Shown: piece by piece, positions 17,800 through 27,035 of the stretch | Numbering within the stretch: position 1 is the first letter of the stretch | How the letters are laid out: each line of letters opens with the position of its first letter | NCBI RefSeq assembly: GCF_001423585.1 | Contig: NZ_LMOP01000014.1 | Span: 17,628 to 81,627 of the forward strand | Direction of reading: 5' to 3' | Source of the DNA: Xanthomonas sp. Leaf148 | Lineage (GTDB): Bacteria > Pseudomonadota > Gammaproteobacteria > Xanthomonadales > Xanthomonadaceae | Length of the DNA: 64,000 nt | Notes under the pieces: model-generated | The model's database searches: none | Seen by the model: the letters and a program-made list of their open reading frames with translations, nothing else | Told to the model about the DNA's origin: nothing | Made by a program: the position numbers and the translations under genes

Positions 17800-18852
17800 T
17801 CAGCCGCCAGGCGAGGCGCGCGGCGCGCTGGACGCACGCACGATCAGCTCAGGCACCATTTCCGAAAACGCCGGCGGCGCCGCATCGGCCGGCGGTGCGG
17901 GTGCATCCACCAACTGCTGGCCCAGCAGCAAGCGCAGCGCACGCGCGCCCAGCCCGGCGATATCCACCCGCATGGTGGTCAGCGCAGGCAACACGTAACG
18001 CGCCATCGGCACATCGTCGAAGCCGGCCAGCGCGATGTCCTGCGGCACCTTCAACCCGGCATGGCCGAGCGCGAACAGGCAGCCCAGCGCCATCATGTCG
18101 TTGGCGGCGAACACCGCATCCGGATGCACGTCCTGCGCCAGCGTCTGGCCGGCGCGGTAGCCGGATTCCTCATCGAAGTTGCCGGGAAGCACCCACGGCT
18201 GCGCATCCGCATCCAGCGCCAGCTCGTCGCGATAGCCCCGTAGGCGCTCGTGCGCGTCGAAGTTGTCGGCGGGGCCGGCGATGAAGGCAATGCGGCGGTG
18301 GCCGCTGTCGCGCAGGTGGCGCGTCATCACCCGCGCGCCGCCGTAGTTGTCGACATTGAGCACCGGGCGCTGGCTGGCGCGGCCGGCGCAGTTGAGCAGC
18401 ACCGCCGGCAGGCCGCCGGGCAATGCGTCTTCGTGCACGCCCGAATCGCCCAGCGACGGCGACATCACCACCACGCCATCCACGCGCCCGGGCAGGCGTT
18501 CGAGGGCGCGCCGCTGCGCTTGCGGGTCGCCGTGCGAACTGGACACCAACAAGTGGTAGCCCTGGTCGCGCGCCACCTGGTCGATGCCGCGGATCAATTC
18601 GGAAAAGAACTCGCCATGCAGATCCGGCAACACCACCCCGATGGTGTGGGTGCGACGGCTGCTCAGGCTACGCGCAGCGTGGTGGGGAATGTAATTCAGC
18701 GCCCGCGCCACCTGCAGCACGCGCTCGCGGACCGACTCGGCCACGTGCTGATGCCCGTTCATGGTGCGCGACACCGTGGCCACCGACACCTGCGCCTCGC
18801 GCGCCACATCCTTGATGGTGACGCTGCCGCCTTCCGAACGGGGCCGACTCAT
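17800..18852 (-). CDS. LacI family transcriptional regulator
   Basis: A 350-residue repressor. The helix-turn-helix and hinge are at the N terminus: VTIKDVAREAQVSVATVSRT then VLQVARALNYIPHHAARSLS. The rest is a periplasmic-binding-protein-like sugar-sensing core from about residue 70 (IGVVLPDLHGEFFSELIRGI). The ATG at 18852, preceded by GGAGAAAG, is preferred over a longer reading frame to 18936. It lies directly upstream of, and co-directional with, the two Oar-like receptor genes and the halogenase, so it probably controls them. A near-perfect LacI-type operator lies at 19008-19021 upstream of its own gene. Confidence 0.9.
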   Translation of the reverse strand: MSRPRSEGGSVTIKDVAREAQVSVATVSRTMNGHQHVAESVRERVLQVARALNYIPHHAARSLSSRRTHTIGVVLPDLHGEFFSELIRGIDQVARDQGYHLLVSSSHGDPQAQRRALERLPGRVDGVVVMSPSLGDSGVHEDALPGGLPAVLLNCAGRASQRPVLNVDNYGGARVMTRHLRDSGHRRIAFIAGPADNFDAHERLRGYRDELALDADAQPWVLPGNFDEESGYRAGQTLAQDVHPDAVFAANDMMALGCLFALGHAGLKVPQDIALAGFDDVPMARYVLPALTTMRVDIAGLGARALRLLLGQQLVDAPAPPADAAPPAFSEMVPELIVRASSAPRASPGG

Positions 18853-19007
18853 GGCGCTTTCTCCAAAACAAGGCGGTGGCGACCGTACGCCAGCACAGGG
18901 CGCACGGTCTGCTGGCGCAGAACGTTCGTGTCGCACAGGCTCATGAATGTCATCGGCCCCATCCGATGGCGACCTCGAAGCGAGATGGCGCGCACGCTAG
19001 CAGGAAC

Positions 19008-19021
19008 TGCAAGCGCTTACA
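19008..19021. promoter_or_regulatory. LacI-type operator TGCAAGCGCTTACA
   Basis: The 14-mer has the central AAGCGCTT symmetry of LacI/GalR-family operators and departs from the perfect palindrome at a single pair of positions. It lies about 155 bp upstream of the LacI-family start at 18852 and about 230 bp upstream of the divergent lipoprotein gene, so it could give autoregulation or control of both. The remainder of the 18853-19252 gap shows nothing else I can name. Confidence 0.6.
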
Positions 19022-19252
19022 TGATGCGCCGCACCATTGGGTCAAACATAGCTGGGACAAGGGCTGCGACCTGGTGGGTGGACAAAGTTGTCCGAGTAAG
19101 ACAACAGCAGCCAATGTCGGACACCGGCTGACATCGTGCAGGAAACCACGAAAACCTAACATCTTTGGCCCATACCTTTGCGTACGGCAGCGTCGCGCCT
19201 TGCCGCCAGTGCATTCAGACAGCAAGATGCGCCGATCGATCAGGGGAACATC

Positions 19253-20233
19253 GTGCGCATGTCGCCATTTACCGTCCGCGCCGGCCGGTGTCAGTCCATT
19301 GCGTGGGTGCTGCTGGCTGCGCTGTGCATTGGCGGCTGCCAGCGCAACGACACTGCTGCCCCTTTGCCCGGTGCGAATGCCGAGCCCGCCGCCGCGATGC
19401 AGTCGATGACCCTGCCGTTGCGCCGCAACGATCTGGTCGCCTATGCGCGGATCCGGGTGACGCCTGCGCAATACACCCAGTTGGAAGCGGCCTGGCGCAG
19501 CGGTGCCAGCCGCTGGCCGCTGACCGAGCTGCCGCTGCCCAACGAAGTCGGTGCGCTGCTGGGGTCGTTGTCGGCACCCGATGCCGAGCGCCGCCTGCAG
19601 CAGGCCTTCGACGCGCAGCTGGCCGGGCAGTCGCGCGGCATCGCCCAGGCCGCGCAGTCGCTGGGCCAGTTCGGTGTGCAGTACCTGCGCAGCCGTAGCG
19701 ATTACCAGCCCGAGCAGCGCGCCCATTACGTGCAATTGGTCGACGCGCTGAGCGCCTGGGCGGCCACCGCGCCGCTGGCCGATCGCCCGCGCGCCAAGGC
19801 CAGCATCGCCGACCTGGTGGCCGCGGCCCGCGCCACCGGCATCACCTCCGACGCCGACCTGCAACGGCTAGGCATGGAAGAAAGCCTGCGCCGGCTGGGG
19901 CCGTTCTGGGCGGCGTGCAAGAAGGTGCTGGAGCGCTACGACCTGTCGATCGACACCAGCCTGGACGCGCTGCGCACCGGCTTGATCAAGCAGGACGGCG
20001 ATAGCGCCCAGGTGCGGCTGCGCTATCCGCTGGCGGCGCACGCCATCGACCTGACCGTGGCGCTGATCAAGCGCGATGGGCACTGGTACCAGCAGCAGAC
20101 CCAGAACGAGATACAGGCGCTGCTCGACGCCATGCCGGCCAAGCCCTTACCCGATGCTGCGGCAGGCCCCGATACGGCGCTGCTGCCGCCTGTACCGGCC
20201 CCAGACGCCGGGCAACGCCCGGCTGGGCGATAA
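19253..20233 (+). CDS. Hypothetical lipoprotein upstream of plsB
   Basis: About 326 residues. A signal peptide ends in a lipobox (LCIGGC), so the mature protein is a lipoprotein. The body is helical without membrane segments, with repeated Gln/Ala-rich heptads, and ends in a Pro/Ala-rich tail. I do not recognise a characterised family. GTG at 19253 is 6 bases after AGGGGA; the alternative ATG at 19259 gives a protein two residues shorter. The stop TAA overlaps the plsB ATG by one base, so it is translationally coupled to plsB and may be an envelope-lipid accessory, which is inference. Confidence 0.75.
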   Translation: MRMSPFTVRAGRCQSIAWVLLAALCIGGCQRNDTAAPLPGANAEPAAAMQSMTLPLRRNDLVAYARIRVTPAQYTQLEAAWRSGASRWPLTELPLPNEVGALLGSLSAPDAERRLQQAFDAQLAGQSRGIAQAAQSLGQFGVQYLRSRSDYQPEQRAHYVQLVDALSAWAATAPLADRPRAKASIADLVAAARATGITSDADLQRLGMEESLRRLGPFWAACKKVLERYDLSIDTSLDALRTGLIKQDGDSAQVRLRYPLAAHAIDLTVALIKRDGHWYQQQTQNEIQALLDAMPAKPLPDAAAGPDTALLPPVPAPDAGQRPAGR

Positions 20234-22905
20234 TGACCGCGATGCCAGAACAGAACCCCCTGCCGTTTCCGGACGGCCAGCCTGCCCCGACCACCCCGGT
20301 CGCTGCCGACCCCGGCGCGAGCGCGGCCGCCCTGCCGTTGCCCACCGCCGCCCCGGTGCCGCCGGAAGCATCGGCGTCGACAGCGCCGATGCTGGCCACT
20401 GCACGTCAGGCCAAGCGCCCGTGGTGGGCGCGCCTGCTCGGGCGCCTGGCCGACCCGTGGCTGAGCCTGACCATCGAGCCGGAACCGCTCGCCCGCTACG
20501 ACGACGGCACCCAGGTGGTTTACGTGCTGGAGGACTACGGTCTGTCCAGCGCCCTGATCCTGGACAAGGCCTGCCGCGAGGCCGGCCTACCGTCGCCCCT
20601 GGTGCCGCTGCCGGGCGACCCGCTGCAGCGCAAGCGCGCCTATCTGGCGCTGTCGCGGCGTAGCAGCAGCAATTCGCTGATTCCCGAACAGCGCGGCGGC
20701 AAGACCCACTCCGACTCGCTGGCCAAGCTGCTGCAGGCGCATCGGGTGCGCGCCGATCTGGACGTGCATCTGGTGCCGGTGTCGATCTTCGTCGGGCGCG
20801 CACCGGACAAGCAGAGCGGCTGGTTTGCGGTGCTGTTTTCGGAAAACTGGGCGCTGGTCGGCCGGTTCCGCCGTCTTTTGGCGGTGCTGCTCAATGGCCG
20901 CACCACCATCGTGCGTTTCGCCCCGCCGATCTCGCTGCGCCAGACCATGGCCGAAGGTCTGCCGCCCGAGCGCACCTTGCGCAAGTTGCAGCGCGTGTTG
21001 CGTACGCATTTCCGGCGGATCCGCGAGGCGGTGATCGGGCCGGATCTGTCCACCCGCCGTCTGCTGGTGGACCAGGTGCTGGCCGCCGACTCGGTACGCG
21101 AAGCCATCGCCACCCAGGCCAAGCGCGATAACTCCAAGCCGGTCGATGCCTGGCGCAAGGCGCATGCCTATGCGTGGGAAATCGCCGCCGACTATTCCAG
21201 CCCGGTGGTGCGTTCGGCCAGTTTCCTGCTCACCCATGTGTGGAATCGCATCTACGCTGGCGTGCTGGTGCATCACCTGGACAAGCTCAAGCAGGCCGCG
21301 CCCGGACACGAAGTGGTGTACGTGCCCAGCCACCGCAGCCACATGGATTACCTGCTGCTGAGCTACCTGCTGTACGAACGCGGCATCGTGCCGCCGCACA
21401 TCGTGGCCGGCATCAACCTCAATCTGCCCGTGGTGGGCACGCTGCTGCGCAAGGGCGGCGCGTTCTTCATCCGCCGCAGCATCCGCGGCAATGCGCTGTA
21501 TTCGGCGGTGCTGAGCGAATACGTCGCGCAGCTGGTGGCCGGCGGCTATTCGATCGAATACTTCGTCGAAGGTGGACGCTCGCGCACCGGGCGTCTGTTG
21601 CAGCCAAAGGGCGGCATGATCGCGATGACGCTGCGCGCTTATCTGCGTCAGCCGCGCAAGCCGGTGCTGTTCCAGCCGGTCTACATCGGTTACGAGAAGC
21701 TGATGGAAGGCAACAGCTATCTGGACGAGCTCACCGGCCGGCCCAAGGAAAAAGAATCCATCTGGGGCCTGCTGTGGTCGATCCCCAAGGTGCTCAAGCA
21801 GAACTACGGCCAGGTGGTGGTGAACTTCGGCGAGCCGATCGCGCTCAACGACGTGCTGGCCAAGCACGCCCCGGATTGGGACGGCCAGCCGCTGCCGGAA
21901 GATGCCAAACCCAGCTGGCTGGCACCGGCGGTGGATACCTTGTCCACGCAGATCCAGACCCGCATCAACTGCGCGGCCGACGTCAACCCGATCAACCTGC
22001 TGGCGCTGGCGCTGCTGTCCACGCCCAAGCACGCGATGGGCGAGGCGGATCTGATCGCGCAGATCGAGTTGTGCAAGAAACTGCTGGCGGAGATGCCGTA
22101 TTCGGACCGCGTCACGGTGACTCCGCATACCCCGGCACGCATCATCACTCATGCCGAAGAGATCAACGTACTCACGCGCGTGTCGCACCCGCTGGGCGAT
22201 GTGCTCAGCGTCAGCGGCGATACCGCGGTGCTGCTGAGCTACTTCCGCAACAACGTGCTGCATTTGTTCACCGCATCGTCGTGGGTGGCGTGCTGCTTCC
22301 AGAACAACCGCCGCATGAGCCGCGCCGGTCTGATCCGGCTGGGTCGCACGGTTTACCCGTTCCTGCAGGCCGAGCTGTTCCTGCCGTGGAGCGAAGACCG
22401 CTTTGCCGAACGCATCGAACAGACCATCGACATGTTCGTGCGCGAAGGCCTGCTACTCAATGTCACCGAAGACGACGGCGGCATCCTGACCCGCAACACC
22501 GGGCAGACCGATGAAGTGTTCCGTCTGCGCGCGATTGGCCACTCGCTGCAACAGGCATTCGAGCGCTATTACATCGCCATTTCGGTGCTGGTGAAGAACG
22601 GCCCCGGCGTGCTCGGCGCTGGCGAACTGGAAAGCCTGTGCCAACAGGCGGCGCAGCGTTTGAGCCTGTTGTATGCACCTGCCGCGCCGGAGTTCTTCGA
22701 CAAGACCCTGTTCCGCAGCTTCATCCAGAAACTGCGCGAACTGCGCCTGGTCTGGCCGGACGAGAACAGCAAGTTGCTGTTCGATGAGCGGCTGGATGCA
22801 TGGGCCAAGGATGCCAAGTTCATCCTCGGCCGCGAACTGCGCCACACCATCGAGCGGGTCAGCCCGGAAGCGGTGAAACCGGATGTGGTGTTGCCGCCGG
22901 AGTGA
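20233..22905 (+). CDS. plsB: Glycerol-3-phosphate 1-O-acyltransferase
   Basis: Inner-membrane enzyme that acylates glycerol-3-phosphate with acyl-ACP or acyl-CoA to lysophosphatidate, the first step of phospholipid synthesis. The 890-residue protein has the acyltransferase motif I SHRSHMDY near residue 366 (His and Asp of HX4D), motif II around GGAFFIRRS, and motif III FVEGGRSRTGR. The first 80 residues are Pro/Ala-rich and longer than in E. coli (807 aa). A part of its 3' half is duplicated at 5466-5639. The gene ends 22 bases before a GC-rich hairpin. Confidence 0.97.
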   Translation: MTAMPEQNPLPFPDGQPAPTTPVAADPGASAAALPLPTAAPVPPEASASTAPMLATARQAKRPWWARLLGRLADPWLSLTIEPEPLARYDDGTQVVYVLEDYGLSSALILDKACREAGLPSPLVPLPGDPLQRKRAYLALSRRSSSNSLIPEQRGGKTHSDSLAKLLQAHRVRADLDVHLVPVSIFVGRAPDKQSGWFAVLFSENWALVGRFRRLLAVLLNGRTTIVRFAPPISLRQTMAEGLPPERTLRKLQRVLRTHFRRIREAVIGPDLSTRRLLVDQVLAADSVREAIATQAKRDNSKPVDAWRKAHAYAWEIAADYSSPVVRSASFLLTHVWNRIYAGVLVHHLDKLKQAAPGHEVVYVPSHRSHMDYLLLSYLLYERGIVPPHIVAGINLNLPVVGTLLRKGGAFFIRRSIRGNALYSAVLSEYVAQLVAGGYSIEYFVEGGRSRTGRLLQPKGGMIAMTLRAYLRQPRKPVLFQPVYIGYEKLMEGNSYLDELTGRPKEKESIWGLLWSIPKVLKQNYGQVVVNFGEPIALNDVLAKHAPDWDGQPLPEDAKPSWLAPAVDTLSTQIQTRINCAADVNPINLLALALLSTPKHAMGEADLIAQIELCKKLLAEMPYSDRVTVTPHTPARIITHAEEINVLTRVSHPLGDVLSVSGDTAVLLSYFRNNVLHLFTASSWVACCFQNNRRMSRAGLIRLGRTVYPFLQAELFLPWSEDRFAERIEQTIDMFVREGLLLNVTEDDGGILTRNTGQTDEVFRLRAIGHSLQQAFERYYIAISVLVKNGPGVLGAGELESLCQQAAQRLSLLYAPAAPEFFDKTLFRSFIQKLRELRLVWPDENSKLLFDERLDAWAKDAKFILGRELRHTIERVSPEAVKPDVVLPPE

Positions 22906-22927
22906 GGCGGCGGTCTTGGCGGTAAGA

Positions 22928-22953
22928 GCCGCGCGCGTGGCAAAGCGCGCGGC
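22928..22953 (+). terminator. GC-rich hairpin after plsB
   Basis: GCCGCGCGC and GCGCGCGGC form a perfect 9-bp stem with an 8-base loop, beginning 22 bases after the plsB stop. There is no T tract, so factor-independent termination is doubtful. Confidence 0.5.
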
Positions 22954-23141
22954 AATGCTTGGCGATGACGCACTGTTCCCGTTCGGTCGAGTTGGAAATG
23001 GTGCGACATCGCGCGCCGCAGTGCGGCCGCCGCAAATCGAACGCGGTGTTGCCGCTGAAGCGGGACAGCGCGGCAGAGACACGACACGCGCGCGGCATAG
23101 ACAAAACACCAGCGCGGCATCAAGGCACCCCACCTGCAGCA

Positions 23142-23515
23142 ACGACCCGGTGACTCCTTCTCCCACCGGGAGAAGGTGGCGCACAGCGCCGGATGAGGGT
23201 GCGGCTGCAGGCAACCATGCAGCCATGCAGCGCATCGATCCTCACTACACATCGATTCGCACCCTATCCAACGACCCGATGATTCCTTCTCCCACCGGGA
23301 GAAGGTGGCGCATAGCGCCGGATGAGAGTACGGCTGCAGGCAACCGTGCAGCCATGCAGCACATCACCCCTCACCACACATCGATTCGCTCCCTATCCCA
23401 CGACCCGATGACTCCTTCTCCCACCGGGAGAAGGTGGCGCGTAGCGCCGGATGAGGGTACGGCTACAGGTAACCATGCAGCCATGCAGCACATCGCCCCT
23501 CACCAGACATAGATC
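23142..23515. repeat. Three tandem 129-bp repeats with REP-like palindromes
   Basis: Units start at 23142, 23271 and 23400 with an exact 129-base period. Each holds the palindrome CCTTCTCCCACCGGGAGAAGG followed by TGGCGC..AGCGCCGGATGAG and ACCATGCAGCCATGCAGC-like sequence; units differ by scattered substitutions. Because 129 is divisible by three, a long open frame runs through the array (22883-23512), but its peptide merely repeats PSPTGRRWR..APDE and has no ribosome binding site, so I treat it as non-coding. This is the bulk of the 22906-23647 gap. The same palindrome type recurs at 24943-25059 and 52581-52603. Confidence 0.85.
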
Positions 23516-23647
23516 CGCAGCACCCCACGATTTCACACAACAGTTGCGTTCGTTTCATCAGCCGCTTGCGCGCATGTCGATAGCATCGAACCACCTTTTA
23601 CAGTGATCGAGCGCATCGCAATGCGGATGCGCTTGGCAGGAGATTCC

Positions 23648-24628
23648 ATGCGCGCAGCCATCCATACCCAATTCGGCGATCCCGCCAAGGTGCTTGAACT
23701 CGGCGAGCGGCCCGTGCCGCAGCCCGGTAAGGGGCAGGTGCGCATCGCCATGCGCCGCTCACCCATCCACAACCACGACCTGTGGACCGTGCGCGGCAAC
23801 TACGGCTACAAGCCGGAACTGCCGGCGATCGGTGGCAGCGAAGGGGCCGGCGTCATTGACGCCCTGGGCGAGGGCGTGGAAGGCCTGCAGACCGGGCAGC
23901 GCGTGGTCGCGGCCGGCGTCCACGAAAGCTGGGCCGAGTATTTCCTGGCCGATGCAGCCGGCGTGGTCCCGCTGCCCGACGCACTGGACGACGACCGCGG
24001 TTGCCAGTTGATCGCCATGCCCCTGAGCGCCCTGATGCTGATCGAATTCCTGCGCGTGGAAAAAGGCGACTGGATCGTGCAGAACACCGCCAATGGCGCC
24101 GTCGGCAAGACCGTGGCCATGCTTGCCGCCGCACGCGGCATCAACGTGATCAACCTGGTCCGCCGCGATGCGGGCGTGGACGAACTCAAGGCGCTGGGCA
24201 TCGGCAATGCTGTTTCCACCGCGCAGGACGGCTGGCAGGACACCGTGCGCGCGCTGGCCGGCGATGCGCCGATCATCCGCGCCGTCGATTCGGTCGCCGG
24301 CAGTGCTGCCGGCGACTTGATGGGGCTGCTGGCCGAAGGCGGCGAGCTGGTGTCGTTCGGGTCGATGACCGGCGAGCCGCTGCAGATCTCCAGCGGCGAT
24401 GTGATTTTCAAGCAGGCGACCGTGCGCGGCTTCTGGGGCAGTAAGGTGATGCAGGCCACAAAATCAGAGGACAAGCGCCGCATGATCGGCGAGCTGTTGA
24501 AGGCCGCCGTCGATGGCAGCCTGGTCTTGCCGGTGGAAGCGGTGTTCGACCTGAAAGATGCGGCCAAGGCGGCGGCGGCAAGTGACGAGCCAGGCCGGCG
24601 CGGCAAGATCCTGTTGCGTGCTGGCTGA
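23648..24628 (+). CDS. MDR family zinc-independent NAD(P)H:quinone/alcohol oxidoreductase
   Basis: A 326-residue medium-chain dehydrogenase/reductase. The N-terminal GroES-like part ends with GGSEGAGVIDALGEGV, and the Rossmann part starts around residue 135 with NTANGAVGKTVAMLAAARGINV, where the nucleotide loop is AVG rather than the common GxGxxG. The structural and catalytic zinc ligands of alcohol dehydrogenases are missing. It resembles enoyl-reductase/2-nitropropane-type zinc-independent members. AGGAGA stands 4 bases before the ATG. It is flanked on both sides by repeat-rich non-coding DNA and is monocistronic by layout. Confidence 0.88.
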   Translation: MRAAIHTQFGDPAKVLELGERPVPQPGKGQVRIAMRRSPIHNHDLWTVRGNYGYKPELPAIGGSEGAGVIDALGEGVEGLQTGQRVVAAGVHESWAEYFLADAAGVVPLPDALDDDRGCQLIAMPLSALMLIEFLRVEKGDWIVQNTANGAVGKTVAMLAAARGINVINLVRRDAGVDELKALGIGNAVSTAQDGWQDTVRALAGDAPIIRAVDSVAGSAAGDLMGLLAEGGELVSFGSMTGEPLQISSGDVIFKQATVRGFWGSKVMQATKSEDKRRMIGELLKAAVDGSLVLPVEAVFDLKDAAKAAAASDEPGRRGKILLRAG

Positions 24629-24942
24629 CAGGCGCGTGGCTTAGCAAAAAGAGTGTCAGGAGGTTCGGGGCTGGTCGTGATCGGAGCAGTCCGTGTGCGG
24701 CCGAAGTAGAGCAACTGCGGCCAGAGTGGAACAACGCGGCCAGGGTAGGAATCTGTGGCGACCACGACCGACGCCGCACTCGCTTTTGTACTCCAATCCG
24801 AATCCACACCCAACTGCATCTGCACTCAAATCCGGAACAGGGCAGGAGCAGCGCCGGGCAGCAGAAGGTGCAGCAGAAGGACCGAAATCGGGCCCCATGT
24901 CCGTAGACAAATTCAAACCTGTAAACCGATTCGAATCGCGCC

Positions 24943-25059
24943 CGTCCCCTCATCCGCCCCTGCGGGGCACCTTCTCCCGCAGGCGGGAGAAGGCAGTCCG
25001 CCGATCGCTGCTCTGAAGCCCCTCTCCCGCCTGCGGGAGAGGGGTTGGGGGTGAGGGGA
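24943..25059. repeat. Pair of REP-like palindromes in inverted orientation
   Basis: Element A (24943-24993) contains CCTTCTCCCGCAGGCGGGAGAAGG; element B (25018-25059) contains CCCCTCTCCCGCCTGCGGGAGAGGGG followed by a G-rich tail ending GTGAGGGG. B reads as the reverse complement of the A type, so the pair can form a large cruciform. They lie in the 24629-25242 gap, whose remaining part carries a few short imperfect repeats of GCGGCCAGAGTGGAACAA type and no gene. Confidence 0.75.
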
Positions 25060-25242
25060 CGGCTTGCGAGGCACGGTGCGTCCACTCCGCGTGCTGCTTC
25101 ACCACTGCTACAAAGTCGATCAGCCTAGGTCACGCCAGACCAGCGCCTGTAAAGGATCGCCGGACACCTGACACCGAAGCGCGGGTCCAAGCGCACCTGC
25201 CCTCGCAACGAAGGTCCAGGTCCGGGCAAAGCCCCCAACGCC

Positions 25243-25461
25243 TCAAGCGGGCTCGTCGGGCACCAGCTCCATTTCCAGCCGAATAATGCAGTCCTTGATC
25301 TGCAATTTGCGCTTCTTCAGGCGCTTCATCTGCAGCTCGTCTTCCAGGTTCGCGGGCATGCGCTGGATTTCGTCGTCCAACGCACGGTGCGTGCGTCGCA
25401 ACTCGGCGATCTGTTCGACGATCTCGGCGGGTGAGAGGGTTTCCACGCCCCGAGCATACAC
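25243..25461 (-). CDS. DUF465 (YdcH-like) coiled-coil protein
   Basis: A 72-residue helical protein with the YdcH layout: an initial LSPAEIVEQIAELRRTHRALD helix, then LEDELQMKRLKKRKLQIKD. An alternative GTG start at about 25446 gives a 67-residue form closer to the family length. The function of DUF465 proteins is unknown; they are small, charged and widely conserved in proteobacteria. It is convergent with the gene before and divergent from the one after. Confidence 0.82.
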   Translation of the reverse strand: MYARGVETLSPAEIVEQIAELRRTHRALDDEIQRMPANLEDELQMKRLKKRKLQIKDCIIRLEMELVPDEPA

Positions 25462-25602
25462 AACCCCGGGCGACCCGCGTCACCCGCGCTTGCCAAGTGG
25501 CCGCAGGCTGCGACAATGCGTGTGCGTCGTTGGGGATAACGGCGGCGCGCCTCACCCCATCATTGCCGCGCGGCCACGGCCGTCGAGAAAGGAGTCTTTA
25601 CG

Positions 25603-26175
25603 ATGCGTTTGCGTTCTTCCCTGCTGGCCCTGAGCCTGCTCACCGCCGCCAACCTGGCCTCGGCCGCCGATGTGGCCAAGTACGACGGCTTTCTGTGCTG
25701 CAACCTGCGCACCGACGGCAGTTGGATCAGCGACAGCAACTACGCCGAAGACGGCAAGCGCGTGCTCCCCGTCGGCACCCCGGTCAGCGTCACCGGCTTT
25801 GGCCGTAACCGCGTCAACCTCAAGATCGCCGGCGAAAAGCAGTCCATCGGCAACGATTACAGCCGCGACCTGGACAACACCGCCTTCGCCGCCCGCTACA
25901 TCGTCACCGCCGATCCCAAGCTCAAGCTCGCCACCTTCCCGCCGAAGATCCGCCAGGCCATCGTGGACGGCAAGCTCACCGGCGGCATGACCCGCGAACA
26001 GGTGCTCATGGCGGTCGGCTACCCGATCAGCAGCGAGAACCCGAATCTGGAAGCCTCGTTGTGGCGCTACTGGCGCGACAGCTTCGCCGAGTACCAGGTT
26101 CAGTTCGGCCCCAGCGGCAAGCTGGTCAAGGTGACCGCCGACCCGCAGTTGATGAATCTGGTCTGGGTGCCTTGA
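25603..26175 (+). CDS. Secreted hypothetical protein with SmpA/OmlA-like C-terminal segment
   Basis: A 190-residue exported protein: the signal peptide (MRLRSSLLALSLLTAANLAS) is cleaved before ADVAKYDGF. The mature part has a CC pair (FLCCN) and a C-terminal stretch KLTGGMTREQVLMAVGYPIS that resembles the beta-alpha SmpA/OmlA unit of outer-membrane-associated proteins. GAAAGGAG stands 8 bases before the ATG. Function unknown; an outer-envelope location is inferred. Confidence 0.8.
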   Translation: MRLRSSLLALSLLTAANLASAADVAKYDGFLCCNLRTDGSWISDSNYAEDGKRVLPVGTPVSVTGFGRNRVNLKIAGEKQSIGNDYSRDLDNTAFAARYIVTADPKLKLATFPPKIRQAIVDGKLTGGMTREQVLMAVGYPISSENPNLEASLWRYWRDSFAEYQVQFGPSGKLVKVTADPQLMNLVWVP

Positions 26176-26303
26176 TTTCACATGGCGGCCGTGTTCCGTG
26201 CGCGGTCGCCACTTAGCTGGTTCGTCATCGCGGCACCTCTGCAGATCACAGAGAGCGCACCGCGCTTCGACCAGCGTGCGGGACACCATTCAAGCAGACG
26301 CCC

Positions 26304-26645
26304 ATGCCGTTTCTCTGTGGCCCAAAAAACTCGCGTTTCACCTACACAGGGAGCTTGTGTCCACATCTGGATCTGGCCTTGCGCTCTACAGCCCGCTCAC
26401 TCGGCGAAGCGATTTTGGAATATGAGGCGCATTTCAACACCAAGATAGAACCGCTGGCTGAGCCATTCGAAGGAAATCCTGAGAATGTCGGAAAGTACTT
26501 CCACCTGATTGACCTCGATGACAGCGCAAATCGGATTGTCGACATTCATATCTTTCGTAAAAATAGCGAAATATGCGTCAAGCAGGATCTCGACTTCCCA
26601 TTGGAACCCGACGATGTCGTTGAATTAGGTGGGCTGATCTGTTGA
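26304..26645 (+). CDS. Small protein of unknown function, low GC
   Basis: An ATG at 26304 opens a 113-residue frame to the TGA at 26643-26645. The C-terminal 80 residues look structured (acidic, aromatic: EGNPENVGKYFHLIDLDD... and KQDLDFPLEPDDVVELGG). The first 25 residues (PFLCGPKNSRFTY) are less convincing and the start is uncertain. The A+T content is higher than in the neighbours. I see no recognisable domain. It could be an immunity-type or phage-derived protein, which is speculation. Confidence 0.45.
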   Translation: MPFLCGPKNSRFTYTGSLCPHLDLALRSTARSLGEAILEYEAHFNTKIEPLAEPFEGNPENVGKYFHLIDLDDSANRIVDIHIFRKNSEICVKQDLDFPLEPDDVVELGGLIC

Positions 26646-26721
26646 TGGCTGTCAGCATCGCACGGTGCGCCCCAACAAAGCGCGCATCTTGTTTTGCAGT
26701 TAATGACCGCAATTTTTCTCA

Positions 26722-27035
26722 GCTTTCTATCTCAACAAAGATAGCGGAAACATCTTCTGTAACATTGCTGAGTGATGAGTGGATCTCGCCGAGTCCAGAG
26801 AGATCGTTTTCTAGTTGTGCTTCCTAGCAAGGAATTGGCGATGGAATTGGGCTTGATCATGCTGAGTTGCGAACAGAAGGCATGTTGTCGGTATTGCGAA
26901 CAGACCAAAGACTTGCTTGCGGATGTCATCGTGTATCCGGGCATGGTTCTGATCTGCCAGCGTTGCCTTTGAGAAGGGCCTGGCGTTGTAAGCAAAGCGC
27001 TTGGGTTGGATATCACGATGTTTGAGTTCTCCTAG
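26722..27035 (+). pseudogene. Decayed RraB-family gene
   Basis: Several frames together reproduce the intact RraB-like protein at 29248-29601. NKDSGN..FCNIAE then VDLAESREIVF (with two stop codons between) match PKDDNGDTLWHIAEQGVDLSKPREVAF; after a frameshift LPSKELAMELGLIMLSCEQK..CC match FPSKESALEFSVTLLRFEQKVRCC and ADVIVYPGMV match MDVTVYPTMV. After another frameshift the stretch KALGLDITMFEFS ends at the TAG at 27033-27035, corresponding to KPLGGLNDGWEFS. It carries at least two stops and two frameshifts, so it is dead. Confidence 0.75.

Noticed and set aside
22883..23512. 209-codon frame through the tandem repeats
   Set aside because: It only repeats the translated palindrome unit, lacks a ribosome binding site and has no signature; the frame stays open because the period is 129.
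23142..23515. CRISPR array
   Set aside because: The 129-bp units are contiguous with no unique spacers and no cas genes are in the window.
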